From NCBI RefSeq assembly GCF_001499905.1, contig NZ_LQIS01000012.1, forward strand, positions 124,001-188,000: 64,000 bases of DNA, read 5' to 3'. Shown piece after piece: positions 17,422 to 25,141 of the stretch (position 1 is the stretch's first letter; every line of letters starts with the position of its first letter). The notes below the pieces were generated by a model that had not been told where the DNA came from, did no database searches, and saw nothing but the letters and a program-made list of their open reading frames with translations. Source of the DNA: Mycobacterium sp. GA-1285 (lineage in GTDB: Bacteria; Actinomycetota; Actinomycetes; Mycobacteriales; Mycobacteriaceae). A program made the translations under genes and the position numbers.

Positions 17422-18081
17422 TCAGTTCATGTTCCACGGCTCGCCGTAGGTGGTGACGCTGTCACCGGCCGACGAGATAAGCCGAGCGAACGGACGCAAC
17501 AACACACCACCGGCAGCACCGGTCACCGTGCCGTGCGCATTCGACACCGCCACCCCGCCACTGGGACCGGCCACGTCCACCGAGAACGTCGCAACCTCCT
17601 GAATACCCGGACCGTTACCGAGATCGGCGCTGATCGACACCCCGGGAAACAAGTTCGGCGTCGTGATGAAGTTCGTGCTACCAGGCTCGAACGCCAACAG
17701 AGGGTTCGCCGGAGCCTGATCGAACAAGATATTGGGCGTGGTGTAGCTGAAGTTGATCCCCACACCCAACGACCACGGAAAGCCGATCTGATACCCCAGC
17801 TCCAAGGTCCCCTCAAACTCATCAGCACCCGGGCCGGCCACGACGTACTTCGCCCGACCACTATGGAACCACTCACGAGTCAGCCGGTTGCGGTCAAGAG
17901 GAAACACCCCATTGAGAAAGGTGTCCCACTGCTGAATCGTCAACGTCCGATCTTTGCCATCGACCAGACTCACCTCGTTGTCCAGCCCCGCGTGTGAGGT
18001 GCCCGTACCCACAAACAACGACCCGACAGCTCCAGCTATCGCCAATACCAACGCGACCAGCACCCGACTGAATACCTTCAT
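17422..18081 (-). CDS. mspA: MspA-family outer-membrane porin, copy 2
   Basis: The protein has 219 residues from the ATG at 18081. The frame continues upstream, but the ATG beginning MKVFSRVLV is aligned with copy 1 and starts the signal peptide. It differs from copy 1 only conservatively, for example Val for Leu in NEVSLVDG and Val for Ile in AKYVVAG. The same D90-Q91-A92-P93 constriction loop is present, so the two subunits could co-assemble. Position beside mscL and upstream of moaB2 resembles one of the minor msp loci of M. smegmatis. I recall this as mspC but cannot check it here. Confidence 0.95.
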   Translation of the reverse strand: MKVFSRVLVALVLAIAGAVGSLFVGTGTSHAGLDNEVSLVDGKDRTLTIQQWDTFLNGVFPLDRNRLTREWFHSGRAKYVVAGPGADEFEGTLELGYQIGFPWSLGVGINFSYTTPNILFDQAPANPLLAFEPGSTNFITTPNLFPGVSISADLGNGPGIQEVATFSVDVAGPSGGVAVSNAHGTVTGAAGGVLLRPFARLISSAGDSVTTYGEPWNMN

Positions 18082-18236
18082 AATCCCCCTAGCTATGTCG
18101 GCGGTCAGCTGTCGGCTCACCGTGCTCTGCAGTTGGCGCCTGGCGCTCCTCCGGTCCCAGTGGCGCCAGGCCCCTGCGACCAGATGAGAGATCTCACATG
18201 TCGCTGTTACGTGCTGCTCATCGTTGTGACACGAGG

Positions 18237-18265
18237 AACATAACGGTCGGGCACGAACCCGGCAA
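18237..18265 (-). promoter_or_regulatory. Predicted promoter of mspA copy 2
   Basis: TTGCCG (18260-18265), a 17-bp spacer and TATGTT (18237-18242) on the minus strand. The hexamers and spacing are identical to copy 1, while most of the leader differs. The leader would be about 150 bases. The rest of 18082-18451 shows no gene. Confidence 0.7.
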
Positions 18266-18451
18266 CGGGAGATCGCCGCACGACCGGGGAACGTTACGGG
18301 ACCTGCCGGTTTGCCGGGGAGGTAGCCGTGGCACACGCGGTCGGGGCGTTACCTGGCCGTAACGTGAGCCGGTCGGTCGGGTCCAGCGTCGAAGACCGCC
18401 GTCGCGCTTCACGACGCGCAGCGGGTGGTCACCTTGTAGGGGCTCGATGAC

Positions 18452-18610
18452 TCAATTGTGATGCGGCGGACGATTTTCCCGCATCCAACGCTCACGCTCG
18501 GCGTCGTCGTCGGGTGTCGCGACGTCGCGTTCGTCGCCCGAAACGCGTGGAATGGCCTCACCGAAAACATCGTCGATTGCGTTGCGGCTGGGCTTCGACC
18601 GGTCACCCAC
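18452..18610 (-). CDS. Short conserved-looking ORF downstream of moaB2
   Basis: A GTG at 18610 opens a 52-residue reading frame: VGDRSKPSRNAIDDVFGEAI, then an acidic stretch (SGDERD, TPDDDAERE), then RWMRENRPPHHN and a stop. The composition is protein-like, charged and helical, and codon third positions are GC-rich. It starts 53 bp after the moaB2 stop on the same strand and would be the last gene of the pepD-moaB2 unit. I see no strong ribosome site. No function is known to me. It could be a conserved mycobacterial microprotein or chance. Confidence 0.55.
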   Translation of the reverse strand: MGDRSKPSRNAIDDVFGEAIPRVSGDERDVATPDDDAERERWMRENRPPHHN

Positions 18611-18663
18611 GATGACACACTACTGTGACTAAGATCACATCTCCCGCCTTCGGACGCGACGGC

Positions 18664-19236
18664 TCAGATGTCGAGGCTGGACAGCTCACCGATGATCTGG
18701 ACCGCGAGGGGGTTGAGGGTCGCCATGCCGTCGCGCACCGCCGCGCGCGAGCCTGCGAGGTTGACCACGAGCGTGCTGCCCGAGATGCCGGCGAGGCCGC
18801 GGGAGACCCCGGCATCGATCATCCCGGCGGACAACCCCGACGCTCGCAGTGCTTCGGAGATGCCGAGCAGTTCCCGGTCCAGGATGTCGCGGGTGGCTTC
18901 GGGAGTGACGTCGCGGGGCGTGACGCCGGTGCCGCCCACGGACACCACCAGGTCCACACCACCGATCACCGCCGTGTTGAGAGCGTTGCGGATCTCGACT
19001 TCGTCGGACGACACCACGACGACGCCGTCGACGACGAAGCCCGCCTCGCCGAGCAATTCGGTGACCAACGGACCGCTGTGATCCTCTTCGTCGCCGTGTG
19101 CGGTGCGGTCATCGACCACGACGACCAGTGCCCGGCCCACCAACTCCGCTGGCTGTTCCATGAGTGCCACCGTATATGCGGCCCGCGACAGCGGCGCGGC
19201 CACTCTCAGCGTGGTCACGTCCGTCGGTGTGCTCAC
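18664..19236 (-). CDS. moaB2: MoaB2, MoaB/Mog-type molybdopterin-binding protein
   Basis: The protein has 190 residues with a MogA/MoaB fold. Visible motifs are ALVVVVDDRTAHG, the switch motif VSVGGTGVTPRDVTPEA near residue 108, and GLAGISGSTLVVNLAGS in the substrate pocket. Family members adenylylate molybdopterin. In M. tuberculosis MoaB2 (Rv0984) has been reported to bind SigE, which fits its place in the stress operon. Its start overlaps the end of pepD by 4 bp, so the two are translationally coupled. Confidence 0.9.
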   Translation of the reverse strand: MSTPTDVTTLRVAAPLSRAAYTVALMEQPAELVGRALVVVVDDRTAHGDEEDHSGPLVTELLGEAGFVVDGVVVVSSDEVEIRNALNTAVIGGVDLVVSVGGTGVTPRDVTPEATRDILDRELLGISEALRASGLSAGMIDAGVSRGLAGISGSTLVVNLAGSRAAVRDGMATLNPLAVQIIGELSSLDI

Positions 19237-20609
19237 TGCTGCGCCTTACCCAACGTGACCTGGACGGTACTCGGCTTGCCCGACGGGTCGAGGTACGACA
19301 GCGTGACCTTCTCCCCCGGCGCCCTGGACCGGATGGCCGCGACCAGCGCATCGGCGCTGCTGATCACCCGATCGTCGACCTTGGTGACCACGACCCCGCT
19401 CGGTAAACCCGCCGCGGCGGCAGCGCCACCATCGGTCACCTCGACGATCCGAGCGCCGTCGACCGACGCGTCGTTACCGACCTGCACGCCCAGCGAAGCG
19501 TGCGCCGCGGTGCCGTTCTTGATCAACTCGTCGGCGATTCTCTTGGCCTGGTCGACGGGAATCGCGAAGCCCAGACCGATCGAACCGCTCTGTGCCTGAG
19601 GTCCAGCATCGGCGCCCAACGTGGCGATCGCGGAGTTGACGCCGATCAGTTCACCGTTCATGTTGACCAGCGCGCCACCGGAGTTGCCCGGGTTGATCGC
19701 GGCATCGGTCTGGATCGCGTCCAGGACCGTGTTCTGATTCCGGGCGTCGCCGCTGGCGGCGACCGGACGGTTCAACGCGCTGATGATCCCCGTCGTGACG
19801 GTGCCTTCGAGGCCGAGCGGAGAACCGACCGCAACCACGTCCTGGCCCACCTGCAGGTTGGCCGACGAACCGATGGCGATGGGCGTGAGGTCGGAGACGC
19901 CTTGAGCCTTCACCACGGCGATGTCGCTGCTCGGATCGGTGCCGATGACGGTGAACGGGGCGCTGCGACCATTCGAAAAGGTGACCTTGGTCTGCGCGCC
20001 GGTGGGCCCCGTTGAGGAGCCACCGGGACCGCCGGGACCGCCGGGGCCGCCTTGGGCCGCCGACACCACGTGGTTGTTGGTCAGAATCAATCCGTCGGTG
20101 GACAGGATGATGCCCGACCCCTCTTCGGATGCTCGCCCCATGTCCGTCTCGAGCTTGACGACGCTCGGAACCACCTTCGCCGCGACCTGTTCGACGGAAC
20201 CCACCGGCAGGCTGGCAGCGGGCACACTGGGCGCCGCGCCATTGATCGACGACGATGCCGCGGGGCGGTCCGGCTGCGCCAGTAGCGCCACCCCGCCGCC
20301 GATGCCGGCCGACACGACCGCCACGGCCAGTGCTCCAGCCGTCAACGCCCCTGCGCGAGAACGCTTTTGCGGTGGCTGACCGGGCAGCGGCTGAGCCGCG
20401 CCACGGTAGGGGTCGTAGGGCGCACGGAACTGCTGATTCGGATGCTGGTGAGCCACATGCTGCTGCGTCGCATACCGCCAGTCGTAGGGCTGCTGCTGGT
20501 ACGGGCCGGGACGCTGGGCGCCACCGGGGTAACCGGGCGTCCCGTGCTCAGTGCCCATCGGCCGGCGGCCCGGCGGCGGGGGCGGCGAATACCTCGGGTG
20601 GTTCGTCAT
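19233..20609 (-). CDS. pepD: PepD, HtrA-like serine protease
   Basis: The protein has 458 residues from the ATG at 20609. An upstream ATG giving nine extra residues (MKVRKIPSD) is possible. A Pro/Gln-rich cytoplasmic tail precedes one transmembrane helix (AGALTAGALAVAVVSAGIGGGVALL). A trypsin-like domain follows with the triad in TNNHVVS (His), SDIAVVK (Asp) and GNSGGALV (Ser), interrupted by a Gly/Pro-rich loop, then one PDZ domain ending in LSYLDPSGKP. This matches Rv0983, a periplasmic quality-control protease regulated by MprAB and SigE. It lies 183 bp downstream of mprB. Confidence 0.93.
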   Translation of the reverse strand: MTNHPRYSPPPPPGRRPMGTEHGTPGYPGGAQRPGPYQQQPYDWRYATQQHVAHQHPNQQFRAPYDPYRGAAQPLPGQPPQKRSRAGALTAGALAVAVVSAGIGGGVALLAQPDRPAASSSINGAAPSVPAASLPVGSVEQVAAKVVPSVVKLETDMGRASEEGSGIILSTDGLILTNNHVVSAAQGGPGGPGGPGGSSTGPTGAQTKVTFSNGRSAPFTVIGTDPSSDIAVVKAQGVSDLTPIAIGSSANLQVGQDVVAVGSPLGLEGTVTTGIISALNRPVAASGDARNQNTVLDAIQTDAAINPGNSGGALVNMNGELIGVNSAIATLGADAGPQAQSGSIGLGFAIPVDQAKRIADELIKNGTAAHASLGVQVGNDASVDGARIVEVTDGGAAAAAGLPSGVVVTKVDDRVISSADALVAAIRSRAPGEKVTLSYLDPSGKPSTVQVTLGKAQQ

Positions 20610-20792
20610 GTCGCTCGGGATCTTCCTTACCTTCATTCGTTCTGTGTTCCGACATCTGGGACAACGTCGGACTCGCGTCAACAGTGCCCCGTCGGGCTGA
20701 GAATCCACTTAGAGAACGTTCGGTTCCTACCCAAACTTCGTTCCCCCATTCCCGCCGGACTCAATCATCGTTGACACGCGCCCCGCGTGGGA

Positions 20793-22262
20793 TCACTCGG
20801 CGGGGGCGTGTCGGGGCGCGACCCGCTCGCCAGCATCATCGTGCACCGGCCGCCCCGGCAGCACGACGTGCATTGACGTACCTGGTGGTTGGGCGCCCGG
20901 AACGGTGTCCTCGATTCGCAGCGAACCGCCGTGTTTGAGCACGACCTGCTTCACGATCGCCAATCCGAGGCCCGAGCCGGACATCGACCGGGCCGTCGTC
21001 GACCGGTAGAACCGCTCGAACACGAGCGGACGCTCCTGGAGCGGAATGCCGGGGCCGTAGTCGGAGACCACCAACTCGGCGTTCATCGGGTCGATCTGCC
21101 TCAGGCGGACGGTCACCAGGCCGCCCGGAGGACTCCACTTGGCGGCGTTGTCCAGCAGATTGAGCACGGCGCGCGCCAACCCGGCCTCGTCACCGTAGAC
21201 CAGCCAGGGTGTCGTCGTCGCCTCGAACTGAATGTCGTTGCGGCGGCGGCGAACTCGCTCCAGCGACCGGTCCACGATCTCGGCCACGTCGACCGTCTCA
21301 TGCACGGTGACACCCGCGTCGTCGCGCGTCAGGTCTACCAGATCACCGACCAGCGTGGACAATTCCTCGATCTGGGCGATCACGTCGGCACGCAGTTCGG
21401 CCATCTCGTCCTCCGGCAGCCGCGGCGCGCCCGGCGCCATCGACGCCATCAGCAGTTCGACGTTCGTACGCAACGACGTCAGCGGGGTCCGTAGCTCATG
21501 GCCGGCGTCGGTGACGAGCCGGGCCTGACGTTCGCGGGACTCCGCCAGCGCACGCAGCATCATGTTGAACGCCTCGGTGAGGCGGGCGAGTTCGTCGCTG
21601 CCGAACACCGGGATAGGCCGCAGGTCATCGGTGCGCGCCACGCGCTCGGCGGCCTGAGTCAACCGCGCCACAGGACGCAACCCCGCACGCGCGACCGCAC
21701 CACCCGCGATCGCGGCCACCGCAACGCCGAGTCCACCGACGATGATCAGCACCGTGCTCAACCGCCGGAGCAGTGCATTGGTGGGAGCCATGCTCTTGGA
21801 GATCAACAGGGAGCTGTCGTTAGACAAGTGCATCGCGAGCACCCGCTGATGATCGGCGGTGCGCAACGACATGATCAGATCCCCTCGCAGGACGGCCTTT
21901 TCCGGATCGCCCAGCGGCAGCGTCTCTCCCTGCTGGTTGGCCGTGAAGATGGCCCGGCCCGGGATCACCAGCATCGCGTTGACATCCGAGTACGCGGTGC
22001 CCTCGATGGCCTTACTCGGATCGGCTTGCAGCGAGCCGCTTTCCATCAACAACCGGGCCCGGTTGCGCAGTTGGTTGTCGACGTCGTCGTACAACGCGCG
22101 CGACACCACCGCCCAGACGGCCACCGTGGTCAAGACCACGACCATCGCCACCATCGACATCGCCAGCAGCATCACGCGCCACCGCAGAGACACCGAACTG
22201 GTTCTCGACGGCGGTCGGGGCGATTCGGGTTGGGGCGCAGCCCCGTAACTCGGCGCGGACAT
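20793..22262 (-). CDS. mprB: MprB sensor histidine kinase
   Basis: The protein has 489 residues. TM1 is at about 30-53 and TM2 at about 165-190, flanking an extracytoplasmic sensor loop. A HAMP region, the H-box DAGHELRTPLTSLRTNVELL, and the ATPase motifs NLLDNAAKW, DYGPGIP and GSGLGLAIVKQ follow. It senses envelope stress and phosphorylates MprA. Its ATG overlaps the mprA stop (TGATG), so it is coupled to the regulator. The C-terminus ends with a short disordered tail. Confidence 0.95.
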   Translation of the reverse strand: MSAPSYGAAPQPESPRPPSRTSSVSLRWRVMLLAMSMVAMVVVLTTVAVWAVVSRALYDDVDNQLRNRARLLMESGSLQADPSKAIEGTAYSDVNAMLVIPGRAIFTANQQGETLPLGDPEKAVLRGDLIMSLRTADHQRVLAMHLSNDSSLLISKSMAPTNALLRRLSTVLIIVGGLGVAVAAIAGGAVARAGLRPVARLTQAAERVARTDDLRPIPVFGSDELARLTEAFNMMLRALAESRERQARLVTDAGHELRTPLTSLRTNVELLMASMAPGAPRLPEDEMAELRADVIAQIEELSTLVGDLVDLTRDDAGVTVHETVDVAEIVDRSLERVRRRRNDIQFEATTTPWLVYGDEAGLARAVLNLLDNAAKWSPPGGLVTVRLRQIDPMNAELVVSDYGPGIPLQERPLVFERFYRSTTARSMSGSGLGLAIVKQVVLKHGGSLRIEDTVPGAQPPGTSMHVVLPGRPVHDDAGERVAPRHAPAE

Positions 22263-22954
22263 CAGGGAGGCGTTTCGCGCAGCACATAACCCACCCCGCG
22301 CACGGTGTGGATCAGTCGCGGCTCTCCTTCGGCTTCGGTCTTGCGGCGCAGATACCCGACGTACACCTCGAGGGCGTTACCGGAGGTCGGGAAATCGAAG
22401 CCCCACACCTCTTCGAGGATGCGACTGCGGGTCAGCACCCGACGGGGGTTGGCGATCAGCATCTCGAGGAGCGCGAATTCGGTGCGCGTCAGGCTGATCT
22501 GGCGCTGACCCCTGGTGACCTCACGGGTGACGGGGTCAAGCGTCAGGTCGGAGAACGTCATCGCGGCCGACTCCGCACCGTCGTCGGGGGCCGTGCGGCG
22601 CAACAACGCTCGCATGCGGGCCAACAGCTCTTCGAGCGCGAACGGCTTCGGCAGGTAGTCGTCGGCTCCGGCATCGAGGCCGGCCACCCGCTCGGAGACC
22701 GAGTCGCGCGCCGTCAACACCAGGATCGGCAGATCGTCACCGGTGCTGCGGAGTTGACGGCACACCTCGAGGCCGTCCAGGCGCGGCATCATCACATCGA
22801 GCACCAGGGCATCCGGCCGATCGCTGGCGATTCGATCCAGCGCCTGGAGGCCGTCCTCGGCCAGTTCGACTGAGTAACCGTTGAACGAGAGCGACCGGCG
22901 CAGCGACTCGCGCACGGCGCGATCGTCGTCGACGACAAGTATGCGCACAGCCAC
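22262..22954 (-). CDS. mprA: MprA response regulator (OmpR type)
   Basis: The protein has 230 residues from a GTG start. The receiver domain (1-120) shows the acidic pocket VVDDD, phosphoacceptor Asp53 in [12 protein letters not shown], and the lysine in DDYLPKPF. A winged-helix DNA-binding domain ends with [31 protein letters not shown]. It controls persistence and envelope-stress genes, including sigE, pepD and its own operon, in M. tuberculosis. A direct repeat of the MprA-box type lies just upstream. Confidence 0.96.
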   Translation of the reverse strand: MAVRILVVDDDRAVRESLRRSLSFNGYSVELAEDGLQALDRIASDRPDALVLDVMMPRLDGLEVCRQLRSTGDDLPILVLTARDSVSERVAGLDAGADDYLPKPFALEELLARMRALLRRTAPDDGAESAAMTFSDLTLDPVTREVTRGQRQISLTRTEFALLEMLIANPRRVLTRSRILEEVWGFDFPTSGNALEVYVGYLRRKTEAEGEPRLIHTVRGVGYVLRETPP

Positions 22955-22970
22955 AGTGTCAACCCCCTAT

Positions 22971-22987
22971 CTGAGACTGACCTGAGA
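22971..22987 (-). promoter_or_regulatory. Candidate MprA box (autoregulation)
   Basis: On the minus strand TCTCAG occurs twice (22982-22987 and 22971-22976), 11 bp apart, one helical turn, starting 17 bp before the mprA GTG. Direct repeats of this type are the reported MprA-binding pattern. A weaker pair, TCTCTA and TCTCAG at 20697-20715, precedes pepD. Confidence 0.65.
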
Positions 22988-22990
22988 AGC

Positions 22991-23015
22991 GCGCCGGACC
23001 CGCTGCGGCCGGCGC
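22991..23015 (-). terminator. Possible hairpin after rpmF
   Basis: A 7-bp GC stem (22991-22997 with 23009-23015) around an 11-base loop, just past the rpmF stop and upstream of mprA. It has no T-run, so this is tentative. Confidence 0.35.
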
Positions 23016-23028
23016 ACCCGACGCCGCG

Positions 23029-23202
23029 CTAGCGACGGTCGAGGTCGATCAGCCCGAGACGGGCGGCTTTGAGCAACCGGCGCGGCACCTTGTGCTGTTG
23101 ACCGGCCACGTTGACGCCCACCAACTCCGTGCGCTTGGCCTTCCACTGCGCGCGCCGGCTCCGGGTGTTGGCGCGCGACATTCTGCGCTTGGGCACAGCC
23201 AT
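23029..23202 (-). CDS. rpmF: Ribosomal protein bL32
   Basis: The protein has 57 residues from the ATG at 23202, with GAGGAG upstream. Sequence [20 protein letters not shown] is the standard start of bL32. It has no CxxC zinc pairs, so this is the zinc-independent (C-minus) form that replaces the zinc form when zinc is scarce, or the constitutive form. It sits upstream of mprA on the same strand and diverges from the catabolic operon at 23399. Confidence 0.95.
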   Translation of the reverse strand: MAVPKRRMSRANTRSRRAQWKAKRTELVGVNVAGQQHKVPRRLLKAARLGLIDLDRR

Positions 23203-23398
23203 GGTGGAGATCTCCTCTTGCGGGGGTAAGTCTGGCGCCGCGCGCACGGGTAGGCGCCGGCAAGTGTCCTTCAGGATAGCCAACGACCTGCGTAGCCTCC
23301 AAAACAGCGGAATACGATGGCCCGAACCTTGACGCGGTACCGCTGGTCATCGTTAACCTACCGGTTGGTTGATGGCGGCCGTGACGAAGGGAGCCCGC

Positions 23399-25141
23399 GT
23401 GACCTCTGCAGGTGGTCCGGTCCGTATCGGCAACTGCTCGGGGTTCTACGGCGACCGGCTCGCGGCCATGCGCGAAATGCTCACCGGTGGTGATCTCGAC
23501 TACCTGACCGGCGACTATCTCGCCGAGCTGACGATGTTGATCCTGGCGCGCGACCGCGCGAAGTCGCCCGACCGCGGCTACGCCAAGACGTTTCTGACCC
23601 AGCTCGAAGAGTGCCTCGGCCTCGCGCGCGACCGGGGTGTGCGGATCGTCACCAACGCCGGAGGGCTCAACCCTGCGGGACTTGCCGGCGCGGTGCGCGC
23701 ACTCGCCGACCGGTTGGGGTTGACGGTCAACGTCGCACACGTCGAGGGCGACGACCTGATCGCGCGTGCGGGCGAACTCGGGTTCGGCTCGGTTCTGGCG
23801 GCGAATGCCTACCTCGGCGCCTGGGGGATCGTCGACTGTCTCCAAGCGGGCGCCGACGTGGTGGTGACCGGACGTGTGACAGACGCGTCGGTGACGGTCG
23901 GGCCGGCCGCCGCGCACCACGGCTGGAGTCGCTCCGACTACGACCGGCTCGCCGGTGCGGTCGCGGCCGGCCATGTCATCGAATGCGGCGCCCAGGCCAC
24001 CGGCGGCAACTACGCGTTCTTCGCCAGAGACTTCCCGGATCTGAGTGCCTTGATCCGGCCGGGGTTTCCGCTCGCCGAGATCCACTCGGACGGCTCGTCG
24101 GTCATCACCAAACACCCGGGCACCGGCGGCGCGGTCAGCGTCGACACCGTCACCGCGCAACTGCTGTACGAGATCGCCGGGGCGCGCTATGCCAATCCCG
24201 ACGCGACGCTGCGCGTCGACAGCATCGAGCTGTCCGACGAAGGGCCGGATCGCGTGCGGATCTCCGGCGTACGCGGTGAGCCGCCGCCGCCGACGCTGAA
24301 GGTGTCGCTCAACGCCATCGGCGGCTTCCGCAACGAGATGGCGCTCGTCCTGACGGGACTCGACATCGAGGCAAAGGCGGAGTTGGTGCGGCGCCAACTC
24401 GAGGCGGCCATGACGGTCGAACCCGCCCAGCTCGAGTGGACCCTGGCACGTACCGACCACGACGACGCCGACACCGAAGAGGCAGCCAGCGCCCTGTTGC
24501 GCTGCGTGGTCCGTGACTCCGATCCGGAAAAGGTGGGTCGCCAGTTCTCCTCTGCGGCAGTCGAACTCGCGCTGTCCAGCTATCCCGGCTTCCACGCCAC
24601 CAGCCCGCCGGGTCAGGGCCAGGTTTACGGCGTCTTCAAACCGGCCTTCGTCGCCGCCGCCGAGGTGCCCCACGTCGCCGTGCGTGCCGACGGTTCCCGA
24701 GTCGAGGTACCCCCCGCCGCGGAAACTCTGGACCTGGCGCCGGTGTCGCCGGTCGCCCTGCCCGAGCCGCTTGCATTCGGTGAGACCAGGCGCGCGCCGC
24801 TCGGCGTCATCGCCGGCGCCCGCAGCGGGGACAAGGGTGGCAGCGCGAACATCGGCGTTTGGGTGCGAACCGACGAGCAGTGGCGTTGGCTGTCGCACAT
24901 GCTGACCATCGAGAAGTTGCGCGAACTCCTGCCCGAGACAACGGATCTACCGGTCTCGCGCTACCTACTGCCGAACCTCCGCGCGGTCAACTTCTTCATC
25001 GAAGACATTCTCGGTGAGGGCGTCGCCTACCAGGCCCGGTTCGATCCACAGGCGAAAGGTCTCGGCGAATGGCTGCGCAGCCGCCATGTCGACATCCCTG
25101 TCGAACTGTGTGGAGACATACCAAAGGAGTTGATGCCGTGA
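23399..25141 (+). CDS. AtuA-like acyclic terpene utilization family protein (DUF1446)
   Basis: The protein has 580 residues from the GTG at 23399, 6 bp after AAGGGAG. The in-frame codons upstream lack a ribosome site. The first 450 residues are the DUF1446/AtuA domain, starting with VRIGNCSGFYGDR and containing GADVVVTGRVTDASVTVG and ECGAQATGGNY. The last 110 residues form the AtuA-like C-terminal domain with ARSGDKGGSANIGVW. The reaction of AtuA is not established. It always travels with acyl-CoA carboxylase genes in terpene or leucine-type pathways, and here it heads such an operon, corresponding to Rv0976c. Confidence 0.85.
   Translation: MTSAGGPVRIGNCSGFYGDRLAAMREMLTGGDLDYLTGDYLAELTMLILARDRAKSPDRGYAKTFLTQLEECLGLARDRGVRIVTNAGGLNPAGLAGAVRALADRLGLTVNVAHVEGDDLIARAGELGFGSVLAANAYLGAWGIVDCLQAGADVVVTGRVTDASVTVGPAAAHHGWSRSDYDRLAGAVAAGHVIECGAQATGGNYAFFARDFPDLSALIRPGFPLAEIHSDGSSVITKHPGTGGAVSVDTVTAQLLYEIAGARYANPDATLRVDSIELSDEGPDRVRISGVRGEPPPPTLKVSLNAIGGFRNEMALVLTGLDIEAKAELVRRQLEAAMTVEPAQLEWTLARTDHDDADTEEAASALLRCVVRDSDPEKVGRQFSSAAVELALSSYPGFHATSPPGQGQVYGVFKPAFVAAAEVPHVAVRADGSRVEVPPAAETLDLAPVSPVALPEPLAFGETRRAPLGVIAGARSGDKGGSANIGVWVRTDEQWRWLSHMLTIEKLRELLPETTDLPVSRYLLPNLRAVNFFIEDILGEGVAYQARFDPQAKGLGEWLRSRHVDIPVELCGDIPKELMP

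Larger units (their letters stand above)
16163..18081 (-). repeat. Tandem duplication of the mspA-terminator unit
   Basis: Two nearly identical units in the same direction are present: terminator plus porin gene at 16163-16878 and again at 17371-18081. The coding parts differ at only a few codons. The roughly 160-bp leaders between promoter and start codon have diverged, but a matched promoter core is kept in both. The stretch 16879-17370 holds the promoter and leader of copy 1 and no other gene that I can support. Confidence 0.9.

Noticed and set aside
18409..18618. Minus-strand frame overlapping the 52-residue ORF
   Set aside because: It is the alternative frame with Ser/Thr-rich, non-conserved-looking sequence. 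The frame ending at 18452 is more protein-like.
20697..20760. SigE-type promoter for pepD
   Set aside because: GGAAC motifs are present on the minus strand, but no CGTT-like -10 lies at the expected spacing, so I did not list it.
23029..23202. bL32 as a zinc-responsive ribosomal paralogue
   Set aside because: The protein lacks CxxC pairs, but no Zur box or second rpmF is visible here, so a zinc switch cannot be argued.
22967..24898. Long open frame on the minus strand (643 codons)
   Set aside because: It lies antisense to the AtuA-like gene and across rpmF. Its composition is Arg/Gly/His-rich shadow coding and it has no domain.
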